A DNA stretch of 64,000 bases. Source: Bacillota bacterium. Its GTDB lineage: Bacteria > Bacillota > Clostridia > Christensenellales > Aristaeellaceae. Both the position numbers and the translations under genes were made by a program. Under the pieces are notes generated by a model. That model ran no database searches, was not told the DNA's origin, and worked only from the letters and a program-made list of their open reading frames with translations. Position 1 is the stretch's first letter; every line of letters starts with the position of its first letter. Positions 25,245 through 33,899 of this stretch are shown here, in pieces. The stretch spans positions 19,699 to 83,698 of the forward strand of contig JAEWSC010000086.1 of assembly GCA_023398575.1 (NCBI GenBank). The letters run 5' to 3'.

Positions 25245-27392
25245 TCACTTTCCACCGTCTTTTACATAGGTGATGGGTGTACGGATGGATGGTGCCGCAG
25301 CGCCTTTGGGCGTGAAGCCCAAGATACCATCCTCAAGAGACAAATTTCCAGTGCTGCCATGAAGGGTTTTGTTTTTTAGAAGGAGCTCTATCAGCTTTGC
25401 GGTAAGCATTGGTCCGCCGCCTCTTTTCAAGCCATCCTTCCAGAGAGTGAACCGGCAGCCCTGCCGGTAGCTGGTACAGTAAAAACCTTTGCTGTTCTCA
25501 GCCACGCCTCCCTGACCGCAGACAGGGCATACAACATCCGGCAGCGGTGCTGTTTTGGGCCGTGCTTGGGTTTTCTTGCCCTCCTCCGGTGCGAAGGTGG
25601 CTGTGTTTTTATCTTCACGTGCGTAGTTCACAAGAAATTCGCACAGGCGGCGTATACCCTCAAGGAACGGCTGAGATTCCTGATCGCCTGTAGCGATGCG
25701 GTTCAGCGCCAGTTCCCAGCGGCCGGTGGTCTCTGGTGAAGCAATTTCCGGCGGCGCGATACGGATCAGTTCCACACCTTTTTCCGTAGCCAGCAGTGTT
25801 TTGCCTTTGCGCTGTATATAGCCTACAGCCACAAGCCGTTCAATAATGGCGGCCCGAGTGGCCGGGGTGCCAAGCCCGCTGCCCTTCATTTGCTCCCGCA
25901 ATTCATCGTCCTCAATGTCACGTCCCGCGTGTTCCATGGCGGATAATAGGCTGCCGTCGGTGTGGGGAGATGGAGGCTTGGTACTTTCTTTTTTGGAAGA
26001 GACCTTGTGCACTGTCCGCGCATCGCCCGCTGCAAGCATCGGGAGGGGCGCATCCTCTTCTTTGCTGGATTTTTCCAAACCTGCATATACCTTTTTCCAG
26101 CCAAGCTCCTTTACCGTACGGCCGGTGGTGCGGAAGGTGTGCGCTTGAACGCCCGTTATCACTTTTAGCGAGTCATACGTATAGGCCGGATAGAAGGCTG
26201 CTAGCAGACGCCTTGCAATCAAATCAAATAGCCGGGCTTCATCCGGGGGCAGCTTTGCAATATCAGTCTTTTTTGAAGTGGGCAGTATGGCATGATGGTC
26301 GCTGACCTTGCTATTGTCAAAGATACGTTTCGGATGGGCAAGCTTGCCGCCAGGCATGGCATCTGGAATCAGAGAATGATAAGTATCCGGAAGGTGCAGC
26401 ATGGCTTGCTTTGTGGGTCCAGCCATATCATCCGGCAGATGGCGGCTATCGGTGCGGGGGTAGGTGATGGCCTTGTGAGTTTCATACAGGCTTTGGGCAA
26501 CCTTCAGTGTTTTCTGCGCGGTGAAACTCAGCAGACGGTTCGCATCCCGCTGCAGTGTGGTTAGGTCATACAGTTGGGGGGGGAGTTCCTGCTTTGGCGT
26601 GGAGTCGGACGAAAGAACTTTGCCTGTCTGGCCCCTGACTGCCTGAACGATGGCATCCGCCGCTTCCTTGGTGGGAAGACGGGTATCATTCTCTTGACCC
26701 TCCCTAAACCACATACCTTGGTAATCGCCCAAATCTGCGGTGACCGTAAAGTATTCTTCTGGTTTGAAACCAGCGATCTCCAGATGCCGCTTTACCAAAA
26801 TGGCCAGGGTGGGCGTTTGCACGCGGCCAATACTAAGGAGTGTGTTATGGCGCAAGGTAAAGGCACGGCTGGCATTCATACCCACCAACCAATCTGCCTG
26901 GGCACGGCAGGACGCACTTTGAAACAAGTTGTCGTATACAGCACCTGGCTTAATTGAAGCAAAACCTTCCGATATGGCCTCGTCGGTCATGGAGCTGATC
27001 CATAGCCTGTCCACTGGCTTTTTGCAACCGGCCTCTTGGTAAATAAAGCGGAAGATTAGCTCTCCCTCCCGCCCCGCGTCCGTAGCGCAGATGATGCGGT
27101 CTGTTTCTTTATCGCAAAGCAGCTTTTTCAGTATGCGAAACTGGCTCTTCGTTTTAGGAAGCACCTTCAGCGGTATGGATGACGGTAAAATTGGTAAATC
27201 ATTTGCGCGCCATTTTTTGTACTTTTCATCCAGTTCATCCGGATCACAAAGCGCCACCAGATGGCCAATAGCCCAACTAACGATATATTTTTCTCCTAAT
27301 AGGCAGCCTTCGCCCCTTTCACGGCACTTGAGCACCCTGGCGATATCCCTGCCCACACTAGGCTTCTCAGCTACAACGACTGTTCTTCCCAC
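25245..27392 (-). CDS. topB: DNA topoisomerase III
   Basis: 715 residues, type IA topoisomerase. The Toprim domain opens with VVAEKPSVGRDIARVL and has the DAGREGELIFR metal motif. The active-site tyrosine lies in ITYPRTDSRHLP, near residue 310. Near the C-terminus (about 625-665) a zinc-ribbon CPVCGQGG...FYCTSYRQGC is followed by a TopB-like tail. The enzyme decatenates DNA and resolves recombination intermediates. I place the start at GTG 27392, directly after AAAGGAGA; the open frame begins five codons earlier at a TTG that would put this ribosome site inside the gene. Monocistronic-looking, with its own promoter upstream. Confidence 0.93.
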   Translation of the reverse strand: MGRTVVVAEKPSVGRDIARVLKCRERGEGCLLGEKYIVSWAIGHLVALCDPDELDEKYKKWRANDLPILPSSIPLKVLPKTKSQFRILKKLLCDKETDRIICATDAGREGELIFRFIYQEAGCKKPVDRLWISSMTDEAISEGFASIKPGAVYDNLFQSASCRAQADWLVGMNASRAFTLRHNTLLSIGRVQTPTLAILVKRHLEIAGFKPEEYFTVTADLGDYQGMWFREGQENDTRLPTKEAADAIVQAVRGQTGKVLSSDSTPKQELPPQLYDLTTLQRDANRLLSFTAQKTLKVAQSLYETHKAITYPRTDSRHLPDDMAGPTKQAMLHLPDTYHSLIPDAMPGGKLAHPKRIFDNSKVSDHHAILPTSKKTDIAKLPPDEARLFDLIARRLLAAFYPAYTYDSLKVITGVQAHTFRTTGRTVKELGWKKVYAGLEKSSKEEDAPLPMLAAGDARTVHKVSSKKESTKPPSPHTDGSLLSAMEHAGRDIEDDELREQMKGSGLGTPATRAAIIERLVAVGYIQRKGKTLLATEKGVELIRIAPPEIASPETTGRWELALNRIATGDQESQPFLEGIRRLCEFLVNYAREDKNTATFAPEEGKKTQARPKTAPLPDVVCPVCGQGGVAENSKGFYCTSYRQGCRFTLWKDGLKRGGGPMLTAKLIELLLKNKTLHGSTGNLSLEDGILGFTPKGAAAPSIRTPITYVKDGGK

Positions 27393-27460
27393 ACTTCTCC
27401 TTTCCAAGGGCCCTGCCCCTGGACCCCGCTAAAGGGATAAAACCCCTTTAGAATCCCCAT

Positions 27461-27488
27461 ATTATGTGTAAGTGATGTTGGCTTGCAA
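27461..27488 (-). promoter_or_regulatory. Probable topB promoter
   Basis: On the minus strand TTGCAA and CATAAT are separated by 16 nt. The predicted leader of about 60 nt contains a perfect 8-bp hairpin, CTAAAGGG with CCCTTTAG (27429-27451), and a second GC-rich stem before the start codon. Confidence 0.4.
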
Positions 27489-27509
27489 AAATAAGCAAAG
27501 TGGTCTCGT

Positions 27510-27559
27510 AAAAAAATCCTTCCACTCACTGATCATTATAAACCAGCAAAATGGAAGGA
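27510..27559 (-). terminator. Terminator of the ABC exporter operon
   Basis: TCCTTCCA and TGGAAGGA form an 8-bp stem with a 27-nt loop on the minus strand, followed by TTTTTTT. It lies 26 nt beyond the stop of the second exporter gene. Confidence 0.65.
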
Positions 27560-27584
27560 CGCAAGTTTTATAGCTTTGTATGGC

Positions 27585-29483
27585 TTATATTGATAATGGG
27601 GATTCCAAAGGGGCTGTATCCACAAGACTTGGTCCAGGGACAGTGTTCCTAGTGGAGGCATCACGAAGAATTTGCAGTCCCTGCTCATCCTCAAACTGGT
27701 TTGTGTATAGCTGATAGTAGTAACCCTTTTTGACAATCAGTTGGTGGTGATTGCCTTCCTCGATCACCTTGCCATCCTGTATGACCAGGATGCGGTCGGC
27801 GGAACGTACAGTGGAAAGACGGTGGGCGATGATGAAGCTAGTCCGCCCCATGAGCACCTGTTGTATAGCCTGCTGTACGAGCTGCTCTGTTTCCGTGTCT
27901 ACGGAGGAGGTAGCTTCATCCAGTACAAAGATGGCCGGGTTGGCCAAGATAGCCCGGGCAAAGGAAATCAATTGCTTTTCACCAGTGGATAGGCGGCTGC
28001 CGCCCTCGCCCACATCGGTGTCATATCCTTTTTCAAGTTTTATAATGAAAGGTTCCGCATTCACCAACCGGGCAGCCTCGCGAATTTCTTCATCGGTGGC
28101 ATCCATTCGGCCATAGCGTATGTTGTCGCGGATGGTGCCGCTAAACAGATGCGGCTGCTGTAAAACGTATCCCAGGTGACTTTGCAGCCACAATTGACTT
28201 CTCTTTCGGTAATCCACACCATCGATCAGTATGCTGCCGGCCGTGGGCTCGTAAAACCGGCAAATCAGATTTACTATGGTACTTTTGCCGCTGCCGGTTT
28301 CACCAACTAGAGCGATGGTTTGACCGGCCTTTACCTTCAGACTGAAATTCTTGAGTACCTGTTCGCCTTCTTTGTAACGGAAGGACACGTTTTGAAACTC
28401 AATATCCCCCTTTAAGGCAGGCCAGTTTTCGAGTTTGGGGTGGAAGTTGTCACCATACTTTTTTACCACTTCCGGCGAATCGACAATATCTGGCTGCGTT
28501 TCCAACAGTGTGACCACCCGCTCCGCCGCCGCTTGAGCGCTTTGCAGTTCAGCGAAGATACGGGCGATGTCTCTAACCGGCTGGAAAAACTGAATGGAAT
28601 AATTAACAAACACCTGCACAGTGCCCAGCGTCATAACACCAGTGAACACATTATAGCCGCCCTGCCAAAGCGCGTATGCAGTAGCTATGGAGCCCAAGGA
28701 TACGACGATGGGCAGATAAAGCGCGGAAAGTGAGGCGGCACGAACGGAACTCTTACGCATCTGCGAAGTCAACTCTTGGAATTCCTGAATGTTCATATCC
28801 TCGCGCACAAGCGTTTTTGTTGTTTTGGCTCCCATGATGCCCTCGTTGAAGGCACCGGTAATCTGGCTGTTGGTTTTGCGCACCTGACGGTAGGAGGCCA
28901 GTATCTTCTGTTGGAATTTCCAGCTGATTAGCGCCAGGGGAGGGATGACCAGCAGTACGACCAGCGCAAGCTTCCAATTAAGTAAAAACATTTGTATACC
29001 GCACATGGTAAGAAAAACGCTGCCCCAGCCTAGATCCAGCAGCGACCAGCCAATGGTGTCTGCCAGGCGCTGCGTGTCGGATGTCATGCGTGTCATGAGA
29101 TATCCCACCGGCATGGTATCATAATAGGAAAAGGGAAGTTCCTGCAGTTTGCGAAAGCCGAGCTTGCGAATCAAGTAGCACACGCCGGATTCTACTCGAC
29201 CGCAGTTCCGCAGAAAGATGTATACCGAAACGACTTGGGCAAGCATTAATGCGACATATATAATGATAAAAACAGGCAATCCCGCCGTATCCTGGTTCGC
29301 GATAAAGTGATCAATCGCATATTGAGTCATCCTTGGAAATATCACATCGATAGTTGCACAAATGCCCATAAAAATACCGATGATGATGAGGTTTTTGTGG
29401 TAAGGCTTTGCATAGGCAAGCAGCTTTTTCCAAAGCTTTAGGTCAAATTGCTTGGTATAATCCAACTCTTCCTGAAACTGCAC
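27585..29483 (-). CDS. Heterodimeric ABC exporter subunit (TM288/YheH-like, catalytic Walker B)
   Basis: 632 residues: six-helix type IV exporter membrane domain (about 30-320) and a nucleotide-binding domain. Walker A GETGSGKST is near residue 395; Walker B FVLDEATSSVD keeps the catalytic glutamate. The ABC signature is degenerate (LSTGEKQ instead of LSGGQ). This is exactly the complement of the neighbouring subunit, so the two form one consensus and one degenerate ATP site, as in TM287/288 and LmrCD. Probable function: export of drugs, lipids or peptides; substrate unknown. GTG 29483 lies just past the upstream stop, with GAGGTGA as ribosome site. The C-terminal tail of about 30 residues beyond the domain is not conserved-looking. 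Confidence 0.9.
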   Translation of the reverse strand: MQFQEELDYTKQFDLKLWKKLLAYAKPYHKNLIIIGIFMGICATIDVIFPRMTQYAIDHFIANQDTAGLPVFIIIYVALMLAQVVSVYIFLRNCGRVESGVCYLIRKLGFRKLQELPFSYYDTMPVGYLMTRMTSDTQRLADTIGWSLLDLGWGSVFLTMCGIQMFLLNWKLALVVLLVIPPLALISWKFQQKILASYRQVRKTNSQITGAFNEGIMGAKTTKTLVREDMNIQEFQELTSQMRKSSVRAASLSALYLPIVVSLGSIATAYALWQGGYNVFTGVMTLGTVQVFVNYSIQFFQPVRDIARIFAELQSAQAAAERVVTLLETQPDIVDSPEVVKKYGDNFHPKLENWPALKGDIEFQNVSFRYKEGEQVLKNFSLKVKAGQTIALVGETGSGKSTIVNLICRFYEPTAGSILIDGVDYRKRSQLWLQSHLGYVLQQPHLFSGTIRDNIRYGRMDATDEEIREAARLVNAEPFIIKLEKGYDTDVGEGGSRLSTGEKQLISFARAILANPAIFVLDEATSSVDTETEQLVQQAIQQVLMGRTSFIIAHRLSTVRSADRILVIQDGKVIEEGNHHQLIVKKGYYYQLYTNQFEDEQGLQILRDASTRNTVPGPSLVDTAPLESPLSI

Positions 29484-29484
29484 C

Positions 29485-31314
29485 TTACATCACCTCGGCT
29501 TTCACAATGGCTTGGCTTTGAGTAAACTCATCCTCCAGAGCTGTTTGAATCTGGTTGATCCGCTGATATAGGCCTGGCCGGGAACAAAGCTCCTCATGGG
29601 TGCCCTGGTCCACCACCTTGCCTTGATCCAGCACCAGAATGCAGTCTGCCTCGCTTAAGGTGGTAATCCTGTGGCTGATGATGATGGTGGTCGCTTTATG
29701 GGCCCTTTTCCTAAGCGCGGCACGGATTTGCATGTCTGTTTCTGTATCCACAGCGGATAGAGAATCGTCAAAAATCAGGATGTCGTTATCTTTCATGAGC
29801 GTACGCGCGATGGCGATGCGTTGCTTTTGCCCGCCTGAGAGGGTAACACCCCGTTCGCCAACCAATGTGTCATAGCCCTTTTCACTAGCCATAATAAATC
29901 CGTGTGCGGATGCGGCTTGCGCCACCCGTTCAATCTCTTCGCGTGAAGGGTCTGCCTTGGCAATGCCCACATTTTCACGAATGGTTTTGCTGAATAAAAA
30001 CGGCTCCTGCAGGATCAGACCCACACGGCTGCGCAGGTATTTGCGGTCGATCTTGCAAATGGGTATGCCGCCGATTTGAATGCTGCCTGTCTGTGGCTCA
30101 AACAAGCGCTGCAGAAGATGGACCATGGTACTTTTTCCGCTGCCGGTGCTGCCCAGAATGGCAACCGTCTGTCCGGCTTTGATTACGCAGGAAAGATGGT
30201 TGAGTATGGGACGTGATTCGTCATAGGAAAAGACCACATCATCAAATACAATATCTCCGCTTAAAGGAGGACGCAACGCATCAGTCTCTGGTTCCTCCAT
30301 CGGATTATTCAATATTTCACGGATACGCTTCATAGACACTTTGGCTTTGCCTGCATCGCTTAGTATGCGGCCTAGCTGGCGGACAGGGAAGAGCAGCATT
30401 CCTACATAGCTGATGAAGACTACCAGCGTACCGACAGTGATTACTCCCTGTATGGCATACCAAATGCACAGTAGCAGCGTAGCCATGATTTGCAGCATGC
30501 TTAGTAAATCGGCAGAACTCCAATATACAGACAACATGCCGATAAGCTTAAAGGCCTTGCCGCGATAATCTTCGCTGACGGCATCGAATTTTTCCACTTC
30601 ATGCTGTTGCCGGCCAAAGGCGCGCACCACACGTACACCGGTCAAGTTTTCCTGTAGTACGGCGCTCATTTTCCCTTCACTTTCATCGGCACGCTGAAAG
30701 CTGACGGTGATCTTTTTAAAGAAAATGAAAGCTGTTAGGAAAAGTACCGGGATCATGATCATGCTATACAATGTGATCATTGGGTTGCGGCCCCATAAAA
30801 TCAAGAAAGCCATGGTTAGCATCAAAACCGTGTTGACAGCTTCCACCAGCTGTACGGACAGAAAGCGCCGCACAGTTTCCACATCGCTGGTGCAGCGCTG
30901 GATCAGATCGCCTGTTTCGGCTTTGACATGAAACGAAAAGGGAAGGTGCTGCAGATGTGTATATAGTTTATCGCGCAGTGTCAGCGCAATGTTTTCGCTG
31001 GCCACCGCGGACCAGCGCCCTTTATAATACGAAAACAAACCGTTAACAATGTTCAGCAGCACCAAAATGAGCCCGACAATCCACAGATTATGCACGAGAT
31101 AACTTCGTTCGCCAAGCCATGCCCACAACCCCTTCAAAAAGGCTGGGAGGCCGCTGGGCTTGCCGCCCAATATGCTGTCAATCGTTTCAGCGAATAAAAG
31201 CGGCGTAATGAAATTGATAAATACGGAAAATATGGTGCAAATAACAGCGCCTGCATACGTCCATGAATTGGTTGTGATCAGCTTTACTAGCAACCGTTCC
31301 TGCTTTTTTTGCAT
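29485..31314 (-). CDS. Heterodimeric ABC exporter subunit (TM287/YheI-like, degenerate Walker B)
   Basis: 609 residues, membrane domain plus nucleotide-binding domain. Walker A GSTGSGKST near residue 390; canonical signature LSGGQKQR; Walker B LIFDDSLSAVD has Asp in place of the catalytic Glu. That substitution marks the degenerate site of heterodimeric exporters. First gene of a two-gene leftward operon with 1 nt between stop and next start. ATG 31314 has AGGGAG 8 nt upstream. A strong sigma-A promoter lies at 31494-31522. No dedicated regulator gene is adjacent; the two-component genes start on the opposite strand 412 nt away. Confidence 0.9.
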   Translation of the reverse strand: MQKKQERLLVKLITTNSWTYAGAVICTIFSVFINFITPLLFAETIDSILGGKPSGLPAFLKGLWAWLGERSYLVHNLWIVGLILVLLNIVNGLFSYYKGRWSAVASENIALTLRDKLYTHLQHLPFSFHVKAETGDLIQRCTSDVETVRRFLSVQLVEAVNTVLMLTMAFLILWGRNPMITLYSMIMIPVLFLTAFIFFKKITVSFQRADESEGKMSAVLQENLTGVRVVRAFGRQQHEVEKFDAVSEDYRGKAFKLIGMLSVYWSSADLLSMLQIMATLLLCIWYAIQGVITVGTLVVFISYVGMLLFPVRQLGRILSDAGKAKVSMKRIREILNNPMEEPETDALRPPLSGDIVFDDVVFSYDESRPILNHLSCVIKAGQTVAILGSTGSGKSTMVHLLQRLFEPQTGSIQIGGIPICKIDRKYLRSRVGLILQEPFLFSKTIRENVGIAKADPSREEIERVAQAASAHGFIMASEKGYDTLVGERGVTLSGGQKQRIAIARTLMKDNDILIFDDSLSAVDTETDMQIRAALRKRAHKATTIIISHRITTLSEADCILVLDQGKVVDQGTHEELCSRPGLYQRINQIQTALEDEFTQSQAIVKAEVM

Positions 31315-31493
31315 AGGACAGCTCCCTTCACAGATATGTGCTGGTATAAAAGCGTTGTGCTAATTAAGAAAGAATTGTGCGTAAAAGATATTTGTTATGT
31401 CTTCGCTGAGCATTGTCCGCTTTGGCATTCATAGAGCTTATGAATCAATAAAGTAAGAATGAGGGAAACTGCTGCATTTTGACTGCGAAAAAT

Positions 31494-31522
31494 AGTATAC
31501 GAAAAATGGATGAAATAGTCAA
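31494..31522 (-). promoter_or_regulatory. Sigma-A promoter of the ABC exporter operon
   Basis: On the minus strand TTGACT (31522-31517) and TATACT (31499-31494) lie 17 nt apart, five of six consensus bases each. The leader to the first start codon would be about 170 nt. Confidence 0.7.
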
Positions 31523-31653
31523 TTAATTTTCAAGTGAAAGTATATAAACAGAAAATATTGATTGACTAACCAACCAAACAGGCGTATTATGGCAACACAA
31601 GCGTTTTTTGGATATTTTTTTTGACCAAATTGTTTCATAATGGTAAATTTCTA

Positions 31654-31682
31654 TTGATTTTTGTGACATGAAAAAGTAGAAT
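31654..31682 (+). promoter_or_regulatory. Probable promoter of the two-component/GerMN operon
   Basis: TTGATT and TAGAAT separated by 17 nt, about 45 nt before the response-regulator start. The -10 has five of six consensus bases. Confidence 0.55.
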
Positions 31683-31726
31683 ATATAAGAAAATAAAAAT
31701 GACCGGCGCGGAGAGGATGGAGCATA

Positions 31727-32419
31727 ATGGCAAAGCGGATCTTGCTGGTGGATGATGAACCCCTTATCCTCAAGGGGCTGCGCTACACCTTGGAGCAGGA
31801 GGGCTACGAAACAGATTCAGCCGCTGATGGTGAAGAGGCAATTGCCAAGTTCTTTGCAGGCGACTTTGACCTGGTCTTGCTGGATGTAATGTTGCCCAAG
31901 CTGGATGGTATATCTGTCTGCCAGCGCATCAGGGAGTATTCCAGTGTTCCCATCATTATGCTGACTGCCAAGGGTGAGGATATGGATAAAATCCTTGGCC
32001 TGGAGTATGGCGCCGATGATTACATGACAAAACCCTTCAACATCCTGGAGGTCAAGGCCAGAATCAAGACAATTCTGCGCCGAGCCAACCATACAACCGG
32101 CACGGAAGAAAAAAAGGTTGTTCGTGTTCGGGATATGGAGGTCAATATTGTCAACCGAACGGTTACCTTGGGTGGTAAGGAAGTTAAACTGACTGCCAAG
32201 GAGTTTGACCTTTTGCAGCTATTTATCAATAACAGGGGAAAGGTTTTCAGCCGCGAAGCCATGCTGGAAACAGTATGGAAATATGATTATACAGGTGACG
32301 CACGCACGGTGGATGTGCATATCCGGCGCCTTAGGGAGAAAATAGAGCGTAACACGGCACAGCCTGAGTTTATTTTCACCAAATGGGGAGTTGGCTATTA
32401 TTTCACCGACAAGGATTAA
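31727..32419 (+). CDS. OmpR/PhoB-type response regulator
   Basis: 230 residues. Receiver domain with acidic pocket D9-D10, phosphoacceptor D53 (LVLLDVMLPK) and K102 (MTKPFN). The C-terminal winged helix (about 130-228) holds LTAKEFDLLQLFINNRGKVFSREAML and ends VGYYF. It closely follows the pattern of MtrA/PhoP-like regulators. It is coupled to the kinase gene downstream, whose open frame overlaps its 3' end. Confidence 0.93.
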   Translation: MAKRILLVDDEPLILKGLRYTLEQEGYETDSAADGEEAIAKFFAGDFDLVLLDVMLPKLDGISVCQRIREYSSVPIIMLTAKGEDMDKILGLEYGADDYMTKPFNILEVKARIKTILRRANHTTGTEEKKVVRVRDMEVNIVNRTVTLGGKEVKLTAKEFDLLQLFINNRGKVFSREAMLETVWKYDYTGDARTVDVHIRRLREKIERNTAQPEFIFTKWGVGYYFTDKD

Positions 32420-33881
32420 CCCATTTACCAGCATTCGCTGGAGAATATTGCTCGCCTTCCTACTGATCGTCGGGAGTTCCTTCTACGTGATGGCAACCTC
32501 GCTGACCAGTCTGGTTGGCGATTATCTTTTTGAGCAAAGGATCCGATCTGACCGTATCAGTGTGGAAAAGCTTGCCGGCCAATTAGAACCGCTGTATGAT
32601 AAAGCACAGGCGCTGGCGCTAACCGAGCGGCTAAGGGAAGCCGGGGGTGAATTGGGCGGGCGGCTATTGTTGCTGGACAGAAACGGAAAGGTGCAGTTTG
32701 ATAGCTATTCGGAACTGAATGGTTCAAGACTGCAATACCCTGAAGTTTTAGGCATCTTATTGCAGGGCAAGACGGTGGATTATGGGTTGCATCAGCTGAG
32801 CGGAACGGGAGATGGCTATGACAGCGGCGTGTTGTCCTTTCTTCGTCCGCTTAATACAAGCGCAGAATGGGTCGGTTATTGCACCGCAGCCCTGAATATC
32901 TCTGGTGAGGTAGTTGGGGTTTTGCTTTTTTCATCGCCGGTACAGAGCATGATGCAAGGCTTGTATGAATTACAAAATCAGATGATTCTATATTTTTTGA
33001 TTGTGGCCTTTGTCGTTCTGGTAATCGCTCTGATTTTCTCTCGGGTGATCACAAAACCCATCGCAATCTTAACCCGAGGTATACAGCGCATGGGCCGTGG
33101 AGATTTTTCTGCCAGGGTAGCCGTAAAGGGCTCTGGTGAGCTAAAGCGGTTGGCAGAAACGTTTAACACCATGTCTGAAAAGCTCGAGGCGCTGGATAAA
33201 AGTCGTAACCAATTTGTCTCCAATGCCAGCCATGAATTGAAGACGCCCCTGGCCACCATGAAGATCTTGCTGGAAAGCCTTATTTATCAGCCGGAAATGG
33301 ATGCGGAGCTCCGCACCGAATTCATGACCGACATTAACAAGGAGATTGACAGGCTCAGCTTGATTATCAGCGATCTTTTAACCCTTGTACAGATGGATTC
33401 CAAGAATATGAAGCTAAATCGCCAGAACCTGCGCATGTCAGACCTTGTGCGCGATACGGTGCACCGGTTAACACCCATGGCGCAAAAGCGGCAGCAGACC
33501 ATTCAAATGGATATTCAGGATGAAAGTGAGATGTATGCTGACAGTCCCAAGCTGCAGCAGGTAATATATAACCTAACTGAGAACGCTGTCAAATACACAC
33601 AGCCCGGTGGTATGATTTCTGTTCGCTTGTATAAATCGGGGAAAGAAGTCATTGTGACAGTCAGTGATAACGGACCGGGCATTCCAAAGGAAGACCTTTC
33701 ACACATCTTTGACAGATTCTACCGTGTAGATAAAGCTAGATCCAGAGAAACAGGGGGGACCGGCCTTGGTCTCTCCATCGTGCGTCAGATTGTGCTATTG
33801 CACGGTGGCACTGTATCTGTAAAGAGTGAGGAAGGGCAGGGCGCGACCTTCATCGTGGAGCTTCCTGCCCACAGTGGCTGA
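32391..33881 (+). CDS. Sensor histidine kinase with HAMP domain
   Basis: Up to 496 residues. Two membrane helices (about 17-37 and 200-225) bracket an extracellular sensor domain of about 160 residues. HAMP follows (IAILTRGIQRMGRGDFSARV), then HisKA with SNASHELKTPLATMK (H near residue 280), and HATPase_c with N, G1 and G2 boxes (NLTENAVKYT, DNGPGIPKEDLSHIFDRFYR, GGTGLGLSIV). The start is unclear: TTG 32391 is the only standard start before the first helix, but its ribosome site is only 1 nt away. Translation may be coupled to the regulator, whose stop is at 32417-32419. Architecture matches MtrB, PhoR and WalK-like kinases without PAS. Confidence 0.9.
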   Translation: MAIISPTRINPFTSIRWRILLAFLLIVGSSFYVMATSLTSLVGDYLFEQRIRSDRISVEKLAGQLEPLYDKAQALALTERLREAGGELGGRLLLLDRNGKVQFDSYSELNGSRLQYPEVLGILLQGKTVDYGLHQLSGTGDGYDSGVLSFLRPLNTSAEWVGYCTAALNISGEVVGVLLFSSPVQSMMQGLYELQNQMILYFLIVAFVVLVIALIFSRVITKPIAILTRGIQRMGRGDFSARVAVKGSGELKRLAETFNTMSEKLEALDKSRNQFVSNASHELKTPLATMKILLESLIYQPEMDAELRTEFMTDINKEIDRLSLIISDLLTLVQMDSKNMKLNRQNLRMSDLVRDTVHRLTPMAQKRQQTIQMDIQDESEMYADSPKLQQVIYNLTENAVKYTQPGGMISVRLYKSGKEVIVTVSDNGPGIPKEDLSHIFDRFYRVDKARSRETGGTGLGLSIVRQIVLLHGGTVSVKSEEGQGATFIVELPAHSG

Positions 33882-33899
33882 GACCCGGAAAGGAGCGCC

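Larger units (their letters stand above)
31315..31726. other. 412-nt divergent control region between ABC exporter and two-component operon
   Basis: No gene seen. AT-rich, holding a leftward promoter (31494-31522) and a rightward promoter (31654-31682). A stretch at 31560-31580 reads TTGACTAACCAACCAAAC, a sequence type seen at TetR/MarR operators, but without a clear dyad. Confidence 0.5.

Noticed and set aside
31560..31580. TetR/MarR-like operator sequence TTGACTAACCAACCAAAC
   Set aside because: No inverted half follows and no TetR or MarR gene is adjacent; too weak to list as an operator.
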